Of a DNA stretch of 64,000 nucleotides, positions 34,501 to 49,500 are shown in pieces. Source of the DNA: Branchiostoma floridae. Taxonomy: Eukaryota > Chordata > Leptocardii > Amphioxiformes > Branchiostomatidae. The notes under the pieces are model-generated. The model ran no database searches. It worked only from the letters and a program-made list of their open reading frames with translations, and was not told the origin of the DNA. Location of the stretch: positions 33,323,316-33,387,315 of the forward strand of contig NC_049980.1 of NCBI RefSeq assembly GCF_000003815.2, given 5' to 3'. The stretch's first letter is position 1. Each line of letters begins with the position of its first letter. Both the position numbers and the translations under genes were made by a program.

Positions 34501-37500
34501 TGGAGTCTGCAATTTTTTATGTGCAAGGGGACTTTTGCTTGAAGGACAGTCAGAACTTTCTAACTTCAAGTCAGTTTAGATCAATGGGTTCCCTTGAATA
34601 CTGCCTTCTAAATGGGAGACCATCCCAACATATTCCTGGCATTCTGGTCAGGATCTCTGTTGACAGAGACTCCGATTTCGATCTCTATTCTACCAGACTG
34701 CAATTCCTACCCTGACAGATATGGATTTCCACATTTTGTCCACTTAAAATCAAGTAACCAAATCAGTGCTACAACAAGATACCAACAAAATCTAATATGT
34801 GACCATTTATTTATTTCTGTAGCACCATTTATTATTTGATGTAGCACTAGACTAATGACAGTCATGATGTAACGTTACTGTTGAAATTTTGGGTTGTAAG
34901 GATTGTAAAGGATGCCGATTGTGAAGAAGCAAATAAGAGACTAAAATGTCAGAAAGCTGAAGTTGACAGTTACAGAGCAATGTAAAATAATGATATTATA
35001 AAAAGACCCTGATACATGCTTTCCAGGTACTGTAGAGTACAGTCAAAACTGCCTAAGAAGACCACTTGGGGACCTATAATATCTGGTCTATGTGGACAAG
35101 TGGTCACTATAGACAGGATTTTTTATGTGTAAATTGGAAAATTGTCTATGGGACCACGAAATTGTGGACATATTGGCAAGAGAGGTGGTCTCTTGTACAG
35201 TTTTGCTGTAGCTGGTATGTCAGTATTTGTTTGTTTTTTCCTTGTCTTTGAGTCAGATGAAAAGGGAACTAAATTATCTATGTAGCAGGGGTGTCTCCAG
35301 GATCTGTCCTTCTGTCCGGGGATGGAAGTTTGCCAATTGGGACGGAAAATAATTTTATCCCATCCCATCTCAAAATGACATGAAACTGTAAATCTATTTA
35401 AGTTTTCACGGTAGCAGGAAAAGGGACATTTCGCAGTGGTTTTAATTTTGTGGTAACACCATGCACTGTAGTCTCTTACTGCCGTGGAAAAATGTTCGCA
35501 GTGGTTTTAAGTTCGCGGCAAAGCGTCCACCGCAAAAACCGCGAACATTAAACCACTGCGAAAGTTTCATCTAGAAAAGTCAACAACATGGACAGGAAAA
35601 TAGAAAAATTTTAAGCTGGCGACAGCGCTGCTTTGGAGTATACTTCTCTACTCTACAGCGTTTGAGGAGATGAACTAAAAGACAGTGCAAGGATTTTGTG
35701 TACAGAAATACAACGTAGCTTTGTGTTACCTGCTGCGCAAGGGGCCAGCACATTGGTAAAAGAAAATGGTGAATGTTCAAAGATTACCAAGCCACAGCAC
35801 ACAGATACAACAAACACACACATGGGCACAGTGCAGGCAAAGCCAGAAATACCAGACTGGTATGTAAAATTTCTGAAAAATCTGACATTGAAGTGCAAAC
35901 ATTTGAAATGATCCACTTTGCAGTGTACAGAACAATGCACAATGCCTTGGAATTTTGGTCACATTCAGCTTTTGGCTCTCATAGAAGAGTTTATTTTTTG
36001 CTCCGATATGCTACAATATAGTGTAACGATACCAAGATCATTCTACAGAAATTGCTTTCGTTCATATTTTGCAAGTGTAGTTTTCTACCAGACATCAAGT
36101 ATTGCCTCTTGGTATCATTCACATCTGACAAAGTTTTTAAAAAATGTAATATTTATCACAGATCCATACCAATCTGGCAGTTACTGACTATGTACAAGAT
36201 ATATGAATGTATAGAGGATAATAAAAAATGTAGATGTGTTTGTAGAAAGCTGATTTGAGGTCTGTATCACTATGAAAATGACTTTCTTGGAGCAGGAAAT
36301 ACAATGTTTGTCATTAAGCAAAAAAAAACTCAGTACAATTGTTGTCTAAAATGAGTCGTGTCAACAAATATATGTGTTGGAGCGATGAAAAGAAATATAG
36401 GATTGTAGAGTCAATGAAAACATGGAAACAGCTATAGAAACCATCATGCAGCAAATTAGGGCAAAATAATCAATACTAGGCCTTAAATTATGGAAGATGT
36501 AAATCAATAATAATTGCAGATGGGTTTTAGATTGAAGAATATCGGACAGAGATTAGTGCTAGACACTACTTTTCTTGCAAATGGTCTTTGTGTGTTTCTT
36601 CACTTAAAATCTTCTCACAACATTAATTTTGAAAAAAAACTCAGTCATGCACCAAAGGTCTGACACATTCTGTATTTTCTTCTACGTTGCAATACACTTG
36701 GTTCCTGCCAGGAGTCTCTTCTTACTCACCTGGGTTGGGCTGCAGGTATTCCTTGGTTTTCGTTATCAACTCAATAGACAGCTCGTCCATTGTGTCGATT
36801 TTCTGAAAGACAAAATACGAAGAAAAGTTTGATTAGATACACCTCAAAAATCTAGTTCCCCTGTTTAAACATACCTTACATATCATTACAGCATCCATCC
36901 AAATCCAGTTCCCCTGGCAAAAATCAATTGGACGACGATTCTGCGGCAATCGCCAAAGCCTTGCTTATAATAATAACTTTATTGTACAACAGTTGTACAA
37001 CGTACAAAGTATATGCGACAGGGACGGTTTTCAGGTGAAAAATACGCGCAACCCTCTGTCGATCTTAAATATGGCCGTTCTTCCATCGATACGCAAGAAG
37101 ATCGTGAATAATGTGACTGGGGTATTAAGGATTGTTTCAAAACACCTTACAAGTCCAGTTCACTTGAAGGATTGTTTAGATGTACTTCATATCTATTTCC
37201 TCTATAAAGAATTGTTCAGATACACATTAAAAAATCTACTACCCCTATAGGATTGTTTGGACACACCTCAACAATCAAGAGTTTACCCATAGAATTGTTC
37301 AGATATGCTTCAGAAATCTAATCCCCCTATAGAATTGTTAAATACACCATGCATAATCTCTTATCACTACTTCAAAGACGAATGTAGGACAAGGGATCAT
37401 TGAAGACCACGAGGTACTTTGTCAAAATGCTCAGACACAGATAGAGGTCTGTATCTGTATCTAAACCTCTGTTCCTGTATCTGATGTTATTAGGTATACA

Positions 37501-40500
37501 GTCCTACACACTCCTTATCATTCATTCCCTCTGTATCTGTATCAGATTGCCCTTCGGCATAACACTCCAGCTTTGAAGATAAATGCAAAACAAGGCATCA
37601 CAGAAGACCCTATGTTTCTTTGTCAGTTCAGGTACGGGTACAGAATCTATATCTGATGTTTAGGTATATAGCCCTGTAGACTCCCTTATCATTGCCTCAA
37701 AGATAAATGCCAGACAAGGCCCTATACTATATATCCCTTTGTCAAATTGTTTAGGTACAGGTACAGAACCTGTGTCTAAACCTCTATACCTGTATCTGAT
37801 TCTTTTTAGGTATACAGGCTATAATACAGCTATAAAACATTCCCTTATCATTGCCTCATAGATAACTGCCTATATGTTCCTTTGTCAAATTGCTCAGATA
37901 CTGGTGTAGCATATCTGTATCTGATGTTTAGGTACATAGCCCTACACATTCCCTTATCATTGCCTCAAAGATGAATGCCTGACAAGGTATCATTGAAGAC
38001 CCAATATGTTCCTTTGTCAAATTGCTCAGATACTGGTACAAAAATATCTGTATCTGATATACAAATGTACATGTACAGCCCTTTACACTCCCTTTTTATT
38101 GCCTCAAAGATGAATGCAGGACAAGGCATCATTGAAGACCCTGTGTGTTCCTTTGTCAAATTATTCAGGTACAAGTACAGATACAGAACCTGTGTCTAAA
38201 CCTCCGTACCTATATCTGATTTTTATACATTAGGTATACAGCCCTGTACATTCCCTTATCATTGCCTCAAAGATGAACGCCGGACAAGGCATCATTGAAA
38301 ACCCTATAGGTAAAGGTACAGAAAATCTGTATCTGAAGTTTAGATATACATATACAGCCCTGTACATTCCCTTATCATTGCCCCAAAGATGAACACCAGG
38401 CCCAGACAGTGATGTATGCCCCCAATCCCGGCTGTAATGGCTGATAGTTAAGCTGGGGATCTGCCTGTATGTACAGACATCTGCTGGATACGACCGTGGG
38501 TCAGTCCTCCTGATCCTCCCCTACAGTACTTCTAATGAAGTATACATTACCACAGATGTGCAGTAGATTACCGTTTACAGGCGATCCCATCCCATCTGAA
38601 ATTGAACCCTCGTCGTAACCTATCCATAATGGTCCCGTTTGATTCTGATGCAAGTTGATTGAAAATAGTCCTGATTTCTTCATACACCTGACCTGACTGC
38701 ACTTATGTAGGTAGGTTTAGGAGAGTAGAATTGAACATGGGGACAGAAAAAGGCCACTCTAACACTACAATAAATTCATGTGCTTTTGTTGTGACTTTGT
38801 TTTACAGTGTTTTGGTTATCACTGAGCACAGTAGGGGCATCTTTGCTGGATAATATCAAAGAATTCTTGCAAGTATATGTGCAAAGGTTAGGTATGATGG
38901 GTCGTTCAACGTAATAGAACCAGCTGTGCCACGTGCCTACAAAGATGGTGTGTTATGCCTCAGGGTGGTTATACTGGCTATATAGATATAGATTTTAAAT
39001 TTGCGGTTGAAACACAGTTCTGTATTACAGTAGTCATTAAGACTCCTTTTCCCTTTCACTAGAAAATAAAACCCACTACAAAAGTAAAAGGATTTACAGT
39101 ATATAAAATGTCTTTGGACTATTCCAAGAGTACTACAAGATGCTAATAACACCTGGCCTCCCTTAAAAGTGCCTCTCCCTGATGAAACAGATAACTGACA
39201 CATCCCGTAGGACGGCCATCGCCGAAGGTCAGCCATAAAGGACCCGCCCTAAACCGGAATGTTAATCTGTCACACTGAACTGATTTCTACATAACGGCAG
39301 TACAAGGATCAGTGGACAGCGAGGCCTGTCAGGGCACATACAACCATTAACCTCCCCCAGTTCACTAGAGGCTACAACCTCTGAGGAATCACTGAGCAAA
39401 GATCAGGGATCTAGCTAGTGCATTTTAGCTGAACTGATTTCTACATAACGGCAGTACAAGGATCAGTGGACAGCGAGGCCTGTCAGGGCACATACAACCA
39501 TTAACCTCCCCCAGTTCACTAGAGGCTACAACCTCTGAGGAATCACTGAGCAAAGATCAGGGATCTAGCTAGTGCATTTTAGCTGAACTGATTTCTACAT
39601 AACGGCAGTACAAGGATCACTGGTCAGCGAGGCCTGCCAGGGCACATACAACCATTAACCTCCCCCAGTTCGCTAGAGGCTACAACCTCTCAGGAATCAC
39701 TGAGCAAAGATCAAGGATCTAGCTATAGCTAGTGCATTTTAGCGTAATGGGCCACCACGCTATAATCTGTGACCACCATGCTAAATGAGGGCTATTATGC
39801 ATATGCTAATTTTTAATGAGTGTAGACTGAGGTAACATTTACTTGTGGAATAATGTCTAGTCAAATATGATCAAATTTGATATGACCCACCAAGCTGAAC
39901 ACAAAATCCTTTTAAATTACCTGTGGTGTAAAAAGACTTGAGTTCTCTCATGCATACCCTTAGAATACCTGCCTTTTTATTCTACATCTTTAAAATCTCC
40001 TCATCATGGAAGGACCAAGACCCACCTTCAGTACCTTCCCCCTGATTGTTTAATTTGCTATCTCACCATTACCATTAGGCTAAAATAAAATCCTGGCTAG
40101 AACTCTGAAGATGTTATATACAACATGTATCTCATGAATTTCACCAGGAAAAATTTCTTTTGATGATTTGTGCATTTGTACGCCTTTTTAATCATATTTC
40201 TACATAGTACATGGTACATCATATTCCTATTATAAAATCAAGGGGCATACAGATACAGTTTTGGTCACACAAACCATTTAGCAGAAGAAAGGTGACCTAA
40301 CTGCGAGTCATCAAGTTGTTCTTATCTGGTCTTTTTCTGCTCAAGGCAGCCAGCTATAATCTCCAACATTATCACTTCTAGATAAACAAAGACCACAGTT
40401 GCATAGCAATTGGGACATGGCCCTCCTGGAAACGATGGAAGATGGCATGAAAAGTAACTAGCTAAAAGACAGATTATGAGAGCTGTAGAAAAAGAAAAAT

Positions 40501-43500
40501 TTCGTGCGTTTAAAGAATATATTCCCAATTTATAATCTGAGATGCTATTCACGCATGCTACGATAATTCGCTTATCATCAATTTTCCTTGTATTTTCTGG
40601 GCAGCAAAAATTTTGGTGCACCAGTGCAGCACCAGAAAAATAATGTCAAGCCCTCTATGTTTTGGTTTCCAGCTGAGGATGCTATTTTTGCATGATAAAG
40701 TGAGCTTGCCATGCTGTGTTAATTCATTTACCATTGATTTTCGTTATATTTTATGAGCAGTTAAGAGTTCAGTTTAGGTGCAACAGTGAACCTATTCCCA
40801 AAGATGAATATTAAGCCCTCTATGTTTTGGTTTCCAGCTGAGGGTGCTATTTTTGCATGATAAAGTGAGCTTGCCATGCTGTGTTAATTCATTAACCATT
40901 GATTTCCCAAAGCTACAGTCTCTTCACAATACTCAATATTTCAGCACCAAGGACAAACAGGGCTAGAAATACCACCTGCATATGCAGGTTAGTGCAGGTA
41001 AAATTGGAGCTGTGCAGGTATTTCTGGTGTCTACCTGCACCTAACCTGCACTGGTCCATGTACTGGGTTTTATACATAAATGCCCTATGATGTAGGTTTA
41101 TGTGGATTGTTATTAGCTGCATTGACTGTAAATACTACCTATTAAGTATAAAAGAAAAAATAGCAATGGTTCCTGAACAATTTTAGTATGATCCATACTT
41201 CCTAACTTCAGAGTGGCGCAGGTAAAATTTGTCTGGTGCAGGTAATTTTCAATGTTATGCAGGCATGTAAAAAAAAATATTTTGAGCCCTGACATACCTC
41301 TCCTTCATTGTATTTACACAAAATAGCAATTACTCAAGCAACTGGATATGATTTCTGAAGAAAATTTAGTCTAGAATCATATCCAGTTGCTTGCTATTTG
41401 GCATATCTTATCACCTGGATGTCTGACCTTCATCGACCTATCTACCTTCAGGGCTCATACCTGTTCCTCCTGAAAAAGGGGTTTTTATTTACAAAATTTT
41501 GTTCTGAAATCATAACCAGCTGCTTGAGTAATTGCTATTTGGCGTATCTTATTACCCGGATGTCTAATCTTCATCAACATACAAGTTGTATTTAATTTAC
41601 CTTCAGGACTCATTCCTGTTTCTCTACTCCTACTATATACTGGAAAAGGGGTTTTCTGTTTGCCTTCTCATAGGCCTATTCAACCACGAAATTAGAAACA
41701 CCATGAACAGTTTACTTTATTCCTGACGCGAAATTACTAGTAAATCTCCGTAAACATTTTACAGCAGTACACAAAACACTTTGTTTCTTAGTTATAAAAC
41801 TCAGAACTAACTCTGTGACCATATAGCATTAAAGCATGTCTCACTGATTAAACTTGTTGTTGCAAATAATCAAATAATGACAGGCAAACAATCCCCATTT
41901 TTTTAGCAATGCAAAGATGTTTAAAAGCACTGCAGCCAGGTATTCTCAAGTAGTGAAAAAGATTAAGTCCTTCCCAACCAGAGTTCATTGATATTTCCTG
42001 CTCTCGGCTACCAAGAGCTACTTGCCATAGAGAACAAAATCTATTTCTCCAATCCAGTTCAAATTACACGTTGTACAATGTATCCATCCAGTCTGATATT
42101 CAACAACGCAAACTGAATTTTTAGTTCTCTTCAAATTGCATTTCCAAATACCCTCATTTAAGTTGCCCTGAAAAAACTGTGTCGCTTTGAAACTTGACCC
42201 AAATATTCGATATTTCACTTCGATATTGCACGTGCACGGACTACCTCCGCAAGCGATACATTGATTCGCAGAGTCCTGGATGTGTTTGTGTATTCTGCAG
42301 TGTGAAGGAGAAGGCAGGCCCTGATACATTGGTTCATGTAGGCTTGGGCCACACCAATTTTATTTGTTGTTTCACAGATTTTTTAGAAAAAAATTTTGTC
42401 TGTCGGTGGAAAAAGAAATTTTAAAAACTTTTGCAAAAACTTGGGGGTAGGAGAGATCGAGGGGCTTACTCAAGTTACAGTTAATTTAGGGGGTGCCTGG
42501 TTGCAAAGTCCAAAGTTTGAAGTGAAATTATAAATGTACCATCCAAAATAGGCACATACTGGAATTTAAGGCCCATAGTTATTTTGAGAAAGGAGAGGCT
42601 ATGAAATTTTGTCAACATGGGGTGTGGCCATCAATTTGAAAAAAAATTTTTTGTCAAATCGGAAAAAATACGGTCGGGAAATCCGAGAAACAAGAAATAA
42701 AATTGGTGTGGCCTTGGATGTGTTTGAGTATTCTGCAGTGTGAAGGAGAAGGCAGCCCTGTAATCCGTGTATGGATTGGGCCCATCACAGTCCAGTCAGC
42801 TCCACTGCCTGAGCTGTAATCACGCCTCAATGGCTGGTGATGTCCAGGGGGCCCCCTGGGGGGACTGGATATCTTCAGTTCAACTTGTATCTTTTTACAT
42901 GTTGCATGCAGTACGAAAGATACTACATTGTACTACTATAAACTGGTTGAAACAATCAAGGCTTCTCAAGATGTTGTGCATCGCCTTACCCCGCCCACTA
43001 CGGAAGACAGATCAGGGCTCGAAATACCACATGCATATGCAAGTTTGTGCATGTAAAATTGGTGTGGTGCAAGTAAGTTTGGACCAAACTTACACCAGTG
43101 CAAGTTACTTTTATCCACTAATACCTGACTTTAGAAAAAAGCTTACACACACCAAGAATATTGTCTGCCATTGAAAGGTAAAAGAAAACAACACTGAATA
43201 AAAAAATAGCCTAAATTTGTTATTTCTAAACTTGGTTAGACATCCAGGTAAACAAAATTTGAAGACAATTCTATCTCTATAATGCTAATAATTCCTATGG
43301 TGTTGTCTTACCTTGATTTGCATATGAGTAAATACATTTTGCATACAATTTAGTGACTTTGATATAATCAACTGGATTTTCCAGTTATATGTGTTTGTAT
43401 TGAGTTGTTCTAGCGATGGTTAAGAATAGTGATGGAAGTCACTCGAAGAGTCCAGAAGAAATCTATTGATCTTATCAAGTTGTAGACATTGAATTGTCTT

Positions 43501-46500
43501 AAATTAAGCCTAAATTCACATTTGTTGTACAATTTGAAATCCAAAATAAAATACGCTTTGGAAAACAAATATCCAAACATGTGGTCTTTATGTATCCCCA
43601 TATATTTGCAAATTTTCAGAAGAAGAATAAAGGGTTAACAGTTCACTATTTTGGGTTGTGCAAGTAAGTTTCTTTTGGTGCAAGTTACCTTTGGCTTAAC
43701 TTGCACTGGTGCAAGTTGACTGAAAAGTGTATTTCGAGCCCTGCAGATGATGATGATGAAGTCATCATGGTTTGATGAAACGGACCATGAAACATAGCCA
43801 AAAGGCATCCTGAATTTATCTCCTATGACCCTGTGTAAGAGGTGTGTCTGAGAATCTTTAGAGCTGGCAAAAATGTATATGGCAAGCCAATGGTTTATAA
43901 AATACAAACCTGTACTAGTGACCAACTCTACATAAGAAAGGCCCACCTGGGCATAGATATACAGTCAAACCTGTACAAATGACAACTCCTACATAAATAC
44001 CACCTGCTAAATGTGATCATTTTTTGGTGGTCCCTTTAATAGACAATTTTCCATTGACAAAAGAATCGAGTCTACAGTGACCACCTGTCCACATAGACCA
44101 GATTTTATGGGCCACCTGAGTGGTCTTCTCGTGCAGTTTAGACTGTACCTGAAGTTTTATTTAAATTCCTCCCCCACATCCCCAGGAAGTGTTGTACATG
44201 ATGAGTCTCTCTTAACCCCATTTCCTGTAAAGACCACTTCATGCTTGACCTAAATGCTTCACAACCTACGCAATAAACTACTGTAAATGCATTTATGTTT
44301 GCGGGGATTTACTTTCGCGGTAGCAGGAAAACTGAGTTTTTGCGGTGGTTTTAAGTTTGCTGTAGCGTCATTGACTGCAGTCTCATACTATAATGGAAAA
44401 ATATTTGTGGTCACCGCGAAAACCGCGAACATAAAGCCACCGCGAACATTTCTGCATTTACAGTAGTCACAATGGCAGGGCAATAGTACCTTAGGTATTC
44501 GGAGGTATTAAGTAGTTGAGGTACTGGTAAAAGGTTTTAGCACATAAGTTTTGCCTCATGCTGTCATATTGGGGAATGATATTGCAAATTCAATTTACAC
44601 ATAAATCAGTTATTATTTTAGAAGCTGATGATTTTCTAAATATGATTTTTCACTCTTTTGGTTAAAAATTTTGTTTCAGAAAAAATATATCTATGATTTA
44701 TATGATGGCTAGTAGCTTGTCAAACTATTGTGGTGAGATGCAGCCTTCCCTGATGCTGGCAATTTTGCCTGAGCTGATTCTATCTTTTGCAGTAAATTGT
44801 ACGATGAATAAAACACCCGCACTGTAAGAGACAGAAATCTCAGCTGGCTCTTTCACAGAAATCCAACCGTGATTCCCATTACAATCTGCCCACTGCTGTT
44901 TTTATTTCCTTTTCTGTTCCATTAAGATATCTCCATAGTCTAACTCCCTGCCTGATCCCTTCCCACTGAGAACTCCCCTTATCATGCGCAGCACCGGCAC
45001 CTCTTAGTCGACGACCGCTTTAGCGATTAAGCCTTTACCGCCGAAGCAGCTCCACTTTACGCAATCCCAGCTGACAAATAGAGGTCGACTGGAAGAAAAG
45101 GCGAGCAGATTCCAGTCACAAGGGAAGGCTGCGTCGTCTGACGGTGTCCTTGTGTGGGAGGACGCACGATGATACTCTTCGCCTCAATCATAGAGCAGAT
45201 TAGGCCGTGTTAATTTGATTCTATGGATGACATCAACGCACGCATCAATTTTTGACCGATTTTATTTTATTTTATTAATCTCAAGACAAGTGGGTAGCCC
45301 TTCAACTTATTGAGAATTGATTTCCAAGGGGGCCCACCAAATTTTCCAAAAATAAGTAAGTTTTCAACCATACTGTGAATTGTACATAGCAGCTTCAAAA
45401 TAAGTAAATATATGACAGGAATTACAAAAAGTTTAAATATTGGAAAACGTATTACTAATGTCATAGACTATCTCAAGGTCTAAGAAGATGTGAAAGAACA
45501 AAAATGAAGAATCTGTTGTTCGGTATACTATATTCTATGTGTTCAGTCATTTGTTCAACAACCTTCCTAACCACTTTGATTTCATAATGAAGGAAACTTT
45601 TTTTTCGTCAAGATTTTTTTATTCGCACGATCGCATCAGTTTTGGGGTTCCCAGAGGATGTCATCTAGCCTGAGTATCATCCGTATTCTACCAGGGCTCC
45701 TTACACTCGCTACCCCTAAAAAATATTTTTTTAGGGAAGTGAGTGTTATATACCCCTCACATTAGGCGTGATTCGATCGGACGACGAGTCTNNNNNNNNN
45801 NNNNNNNNNNNNNNNNNNNNNNNNNNNNNNNNNNNNNNNNNNNNNNNNNNNNNNNNNNNNNNNNNNNNNNNNNNNNNNNNNNNNNNNNNNNCTAATGTGA
45901 GGGGGGTATAAGGAGCCCCGGTAGAAATAGGATGGTACCCAGGCTAGATGTCATCCATACAATCAAATCAACCTTGCCTTACTGATTGATTTTATGGGTG
46001 GGTGGGTGCTCTTTTCTCGCGTCCTACTCGATTCCACCGGAAGTAGCTTTTTATGCGCAACTCCCACGCATCATTACTTAGAGTAATATGAACTTGAAGG
46101 TAAATTAATTTATTTTTCGGGCGACTGTAAATTCATTCATTTAAGCAGCGAATTGATTTTACGACTGAAAGGAGGTTTTCAGTGTTCACATTTTTACAAG
46201 TTAGTGGTGGAAACAATTTTGCACTAATCAGTAGTTATACATTGGAAATGCATATTCAGAGTGCTAAGCATCCGTGGTCACTGGCAAAAATGCAAGAATA
46301 ACATTTCAGTATGACTGCTTTCAATTTCAATGTTTAAGTCTACAACTTAACACCTTTATAAGAAAAGATGTGCATAAAACACCTATGAACATATAACACA
46401 CGGTACATACATGCATTGTTTTTGTATATCTACTTTACAGCTATTTTCTGTAGAATAACATCTTTATAATACATGCCACTTCCTATAAGAGAAAGGATTG

Positions 46501-49500
46501 CTGTAAATACATTTTCTTTTATCTTGTGGCTGGAGGCTTTTGCAATGTTTCAAACAAGTTGAAGGTTGAAACAAGTATGTACAGTACAGTACAGTAGTAG
46601 TAATACAATGGAAACCATTCAGGCCAGGGTGTCATGACTTTGCTGCTGAGAGAACCCAAGAAAACTGGGGGAAAAACACTGCAAAAATTTCATGATCTAC
46701 AGTACTGTCCCTTGGTATGTACCATCTGTATATGTAAGGATGCGTCACCAATAAAAACCAATGAAAAGACTGCGGCATGTTCTATACCTATATATGAGGT
46801 CAATCCATTTTTGACCAGTAAATCTGACAAATCAATCTACAAGTTAGGATGTAAGGCCCAATCTAGACACAATTTTTACCGATATCTGTGGAGATGTCGG
46901 AAGGGATCTGGAACGTTGGCTGCGGGACACCCGTGGCGCTTGCAGTCATAAACAGCTATATAGCCTAATGAGCCCACGCTGTATGCTAATGAGCCCTCCC
47001 AAAGTTGGGACACATCTACACGCGCGCAGAAGCTGTGGGGACCCTTGCTAAGCTATCGGGCGAATACTCCGGACCTTTCGGGAGAAATTCTGCCGATATC
47101 TTAATGGCAATATTGCAGTTCCATCTGAAGGCTGAAAAAAAGCTGTCGGCGAGAGGTTGTCGGCTCGCCGATATCGGGAAAAACCGTGTCTAGATCGTGC
47201 CTAAGTTAGTAGTTATTGTAAGGAAGGGGAAGGACAATCATCATGTTTCCTGAGAACCTTTTTATTTTAAACTGGCCCTCCCACTTCTGATGATTCATGA
47301 ACAGCCCAACCAAAGTTCTCATGTAATTCAAAGAGGGTAAGTCAGGTCACCAGTATCAGAAAGAGACAGCGCACACATCGCACTTTGGTTCATTTCTCGT
47401 GTATCACAGGAGCACAGTCTGATATCACTAATGTGTCTATCTGTATGCAGCAAAATGCCAACTAAACCCCAGCTCCTAGCCTGGATGCCAGACTGTTTCC
47501 AGGGCCTACACAGGCCAGCTCCTAGCCTGGATGCCAGACTGTTTCCAGGGCCTACACAGGCCAGCTCCCAGCCTGGATGCCAGAGTGTTTCCAGGGCCTA
47601 CACAGGCCAGCTCCTAGCCTGGATGCCAGACTGTTTCCAGGGCCTACACAGGCCAGCTCCTAGCCTGGATGCCAGACTGTTTCCAGGGCCTACACAGGCC
47701 AGCTCCTAGCCTGGATGCCAGACTGTTTCCAGGGCCTACACAGGCCAGCTCCTAGCCTGGATGCCAGACTGCTTCCAGGGCCTACACAGGCCAGCTCCTA
47801 GCCTGGATGCCAGACTGCTTCCAGGGCCTACACAGGCCAGCTCCTAGCCTGGATGCCAGACTGCTTCCAGGGCCTACACAGGCCAGCTCCTAGCCTGGAT
47901 GCCAGACTGCTTCCAGGGCCTACACAGGCCAGCTCCTAGCCTGGATGCCAGACTGCTTCCAGGGCCTACACAGGCCAGCTCCTAGCCTGGATGCCAGACT
48001 GCTTCCAGGGCCTACACAGGCCAGCTCCTAGCCTGGATGCCAGACTGCTTCCAGGGCCCACACAGGCCAGCTCCTTGGCTGTAGGGCTAACATGCCCCCC
48101 AAGGAAATTTTGCCATGTCCCACTTGAGTAAGGCTAAGGGTACAACCTGCCATATGTAAAACTGAGTGCTGTCTATGTGCAAAAACGTGAGCAATCTTTT
48201 GGGATCCGTAAGTGGTAAGTACAGCATCCGTAAGAAATAATACGGAATCCCAACGGATTTGGGAGCATGCAGACACGCGGTAGAACTCTACGGCATGTCA
48301 AACTTTCTCTGCCATTGAGCTGCGGTTTTCAGAAAAACATGTGACTTTGAAAAAACGTATGGACAAAAAGCATATTGTGCCCTTAGCAAGAACTGTGATT
48401 GTGACAAAATTTCTGAAGAGCTGAGGACCAGGCCTGTGTAGGCCCAGGAAACAGTCTGGTTCAGGTTCTAACTTGAGGTGGCTGTGAGAAAAAAATGGAA
48501 TCTTGAGGCTTTTGAAGTTAAGAGCTTGAATATCTCAGACTTCCATGAAATATTAAGGGTTTCTTGTATTTGTCATGACAGGGTTGAATTACTAAGTTTG
48601 GCAACTCTGGACTTCTCTTCCTGTCACTCTGTAACGAAAATCTGTAATGTAGAAACACAGACAGACAAACAAACAAGCAGACTGAAAACAATAGACTGAA
48701 AACAACACTACACTGAGTCTCTTGTCTCTGAGTCTTTTCTTTTAAAATGTGCTTGGAGTCATGGAGCTGGCCTGCGTAAGCCCTGGAACCAGTCTGGCGT
48801 CCAGGCTACACGTCTGCCAGCTCAGAACCACAGACTGAGTGGGTGGGTGGGGGGCTTTACACCTACTCTAGGCCGGAGGGAAATCAGCAAAGTCTTACAG
48901 TTGTCTCTGCAGACTTTCATGTGGTGAGATCATATTTCTCCTGCCACTCTGGGGCTTGACTTCCTGTACAGGAGTTAGGGACTGTTGGATCAATACCTCC
49001 CCTCTTCATTTTCTTACACTGACATTATACTAGACTGTCTGATAATATTACCAGTCCTTGTGCAACTTAATTTCCTAGATGTTTTGCCTTTGGCTTGGTG
49101 TGGTTAGACAACAGCTGGACCAAAGACTCATTGCACAACATCTTCTCCTGTTAAGTTTGAAATTCCACTTTTCATCATTATTCAACTTTTACAATGTTGA
49201 CACATGCCATTAATACCAAAATAAAAGACTTTAGATGAAACACATCAATTACTTTGAACAAGTAGGTTATACAATTATGTGTGATCATAATAATTATGAA
49301 TATCGATGAATATTAATTTTGACATTTTTTTTCCTGCAGGGAGATTTTTTTTCTTACAAATGCACCAAAGTACAGATTTTCCCTCAGATATCGCCTCATT
49401 TAGATTACAAAATGTACATCTGCATGACAACCAAGGAATTAAATTAGTATGGCCCAACTAGCCTAAATCTCTTCCCTAACACAGTGCTGTAACCAGACCA

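Larger units (their letters stand above)
34365..36729 (-). other. Endophilin intron 3, remaining sequence
   Basis: Contains two MITE copies (35041, 35386) and several overlapping small open frames at 35.7-36.3 kb with no recognisable motif. Nothing else supported. Confidence 0.4.

Noticed and set aside
37400-38400. CRISPR-like array
   Set aside because: Units are long, diverged and not spacer-repeat structured; the window is eukaryotic.
42767-43174. 135-codon + strand frame
   Set aside because: Spans a MITE boundary and the duplicated flank; no recognisable domain or splice context.
47431-47709. 92-codon frame of repeated [17 protein letters not shown]
   Set aside because: Produced by the 46-bp minisatellite, whose unit is not a multiple of three.
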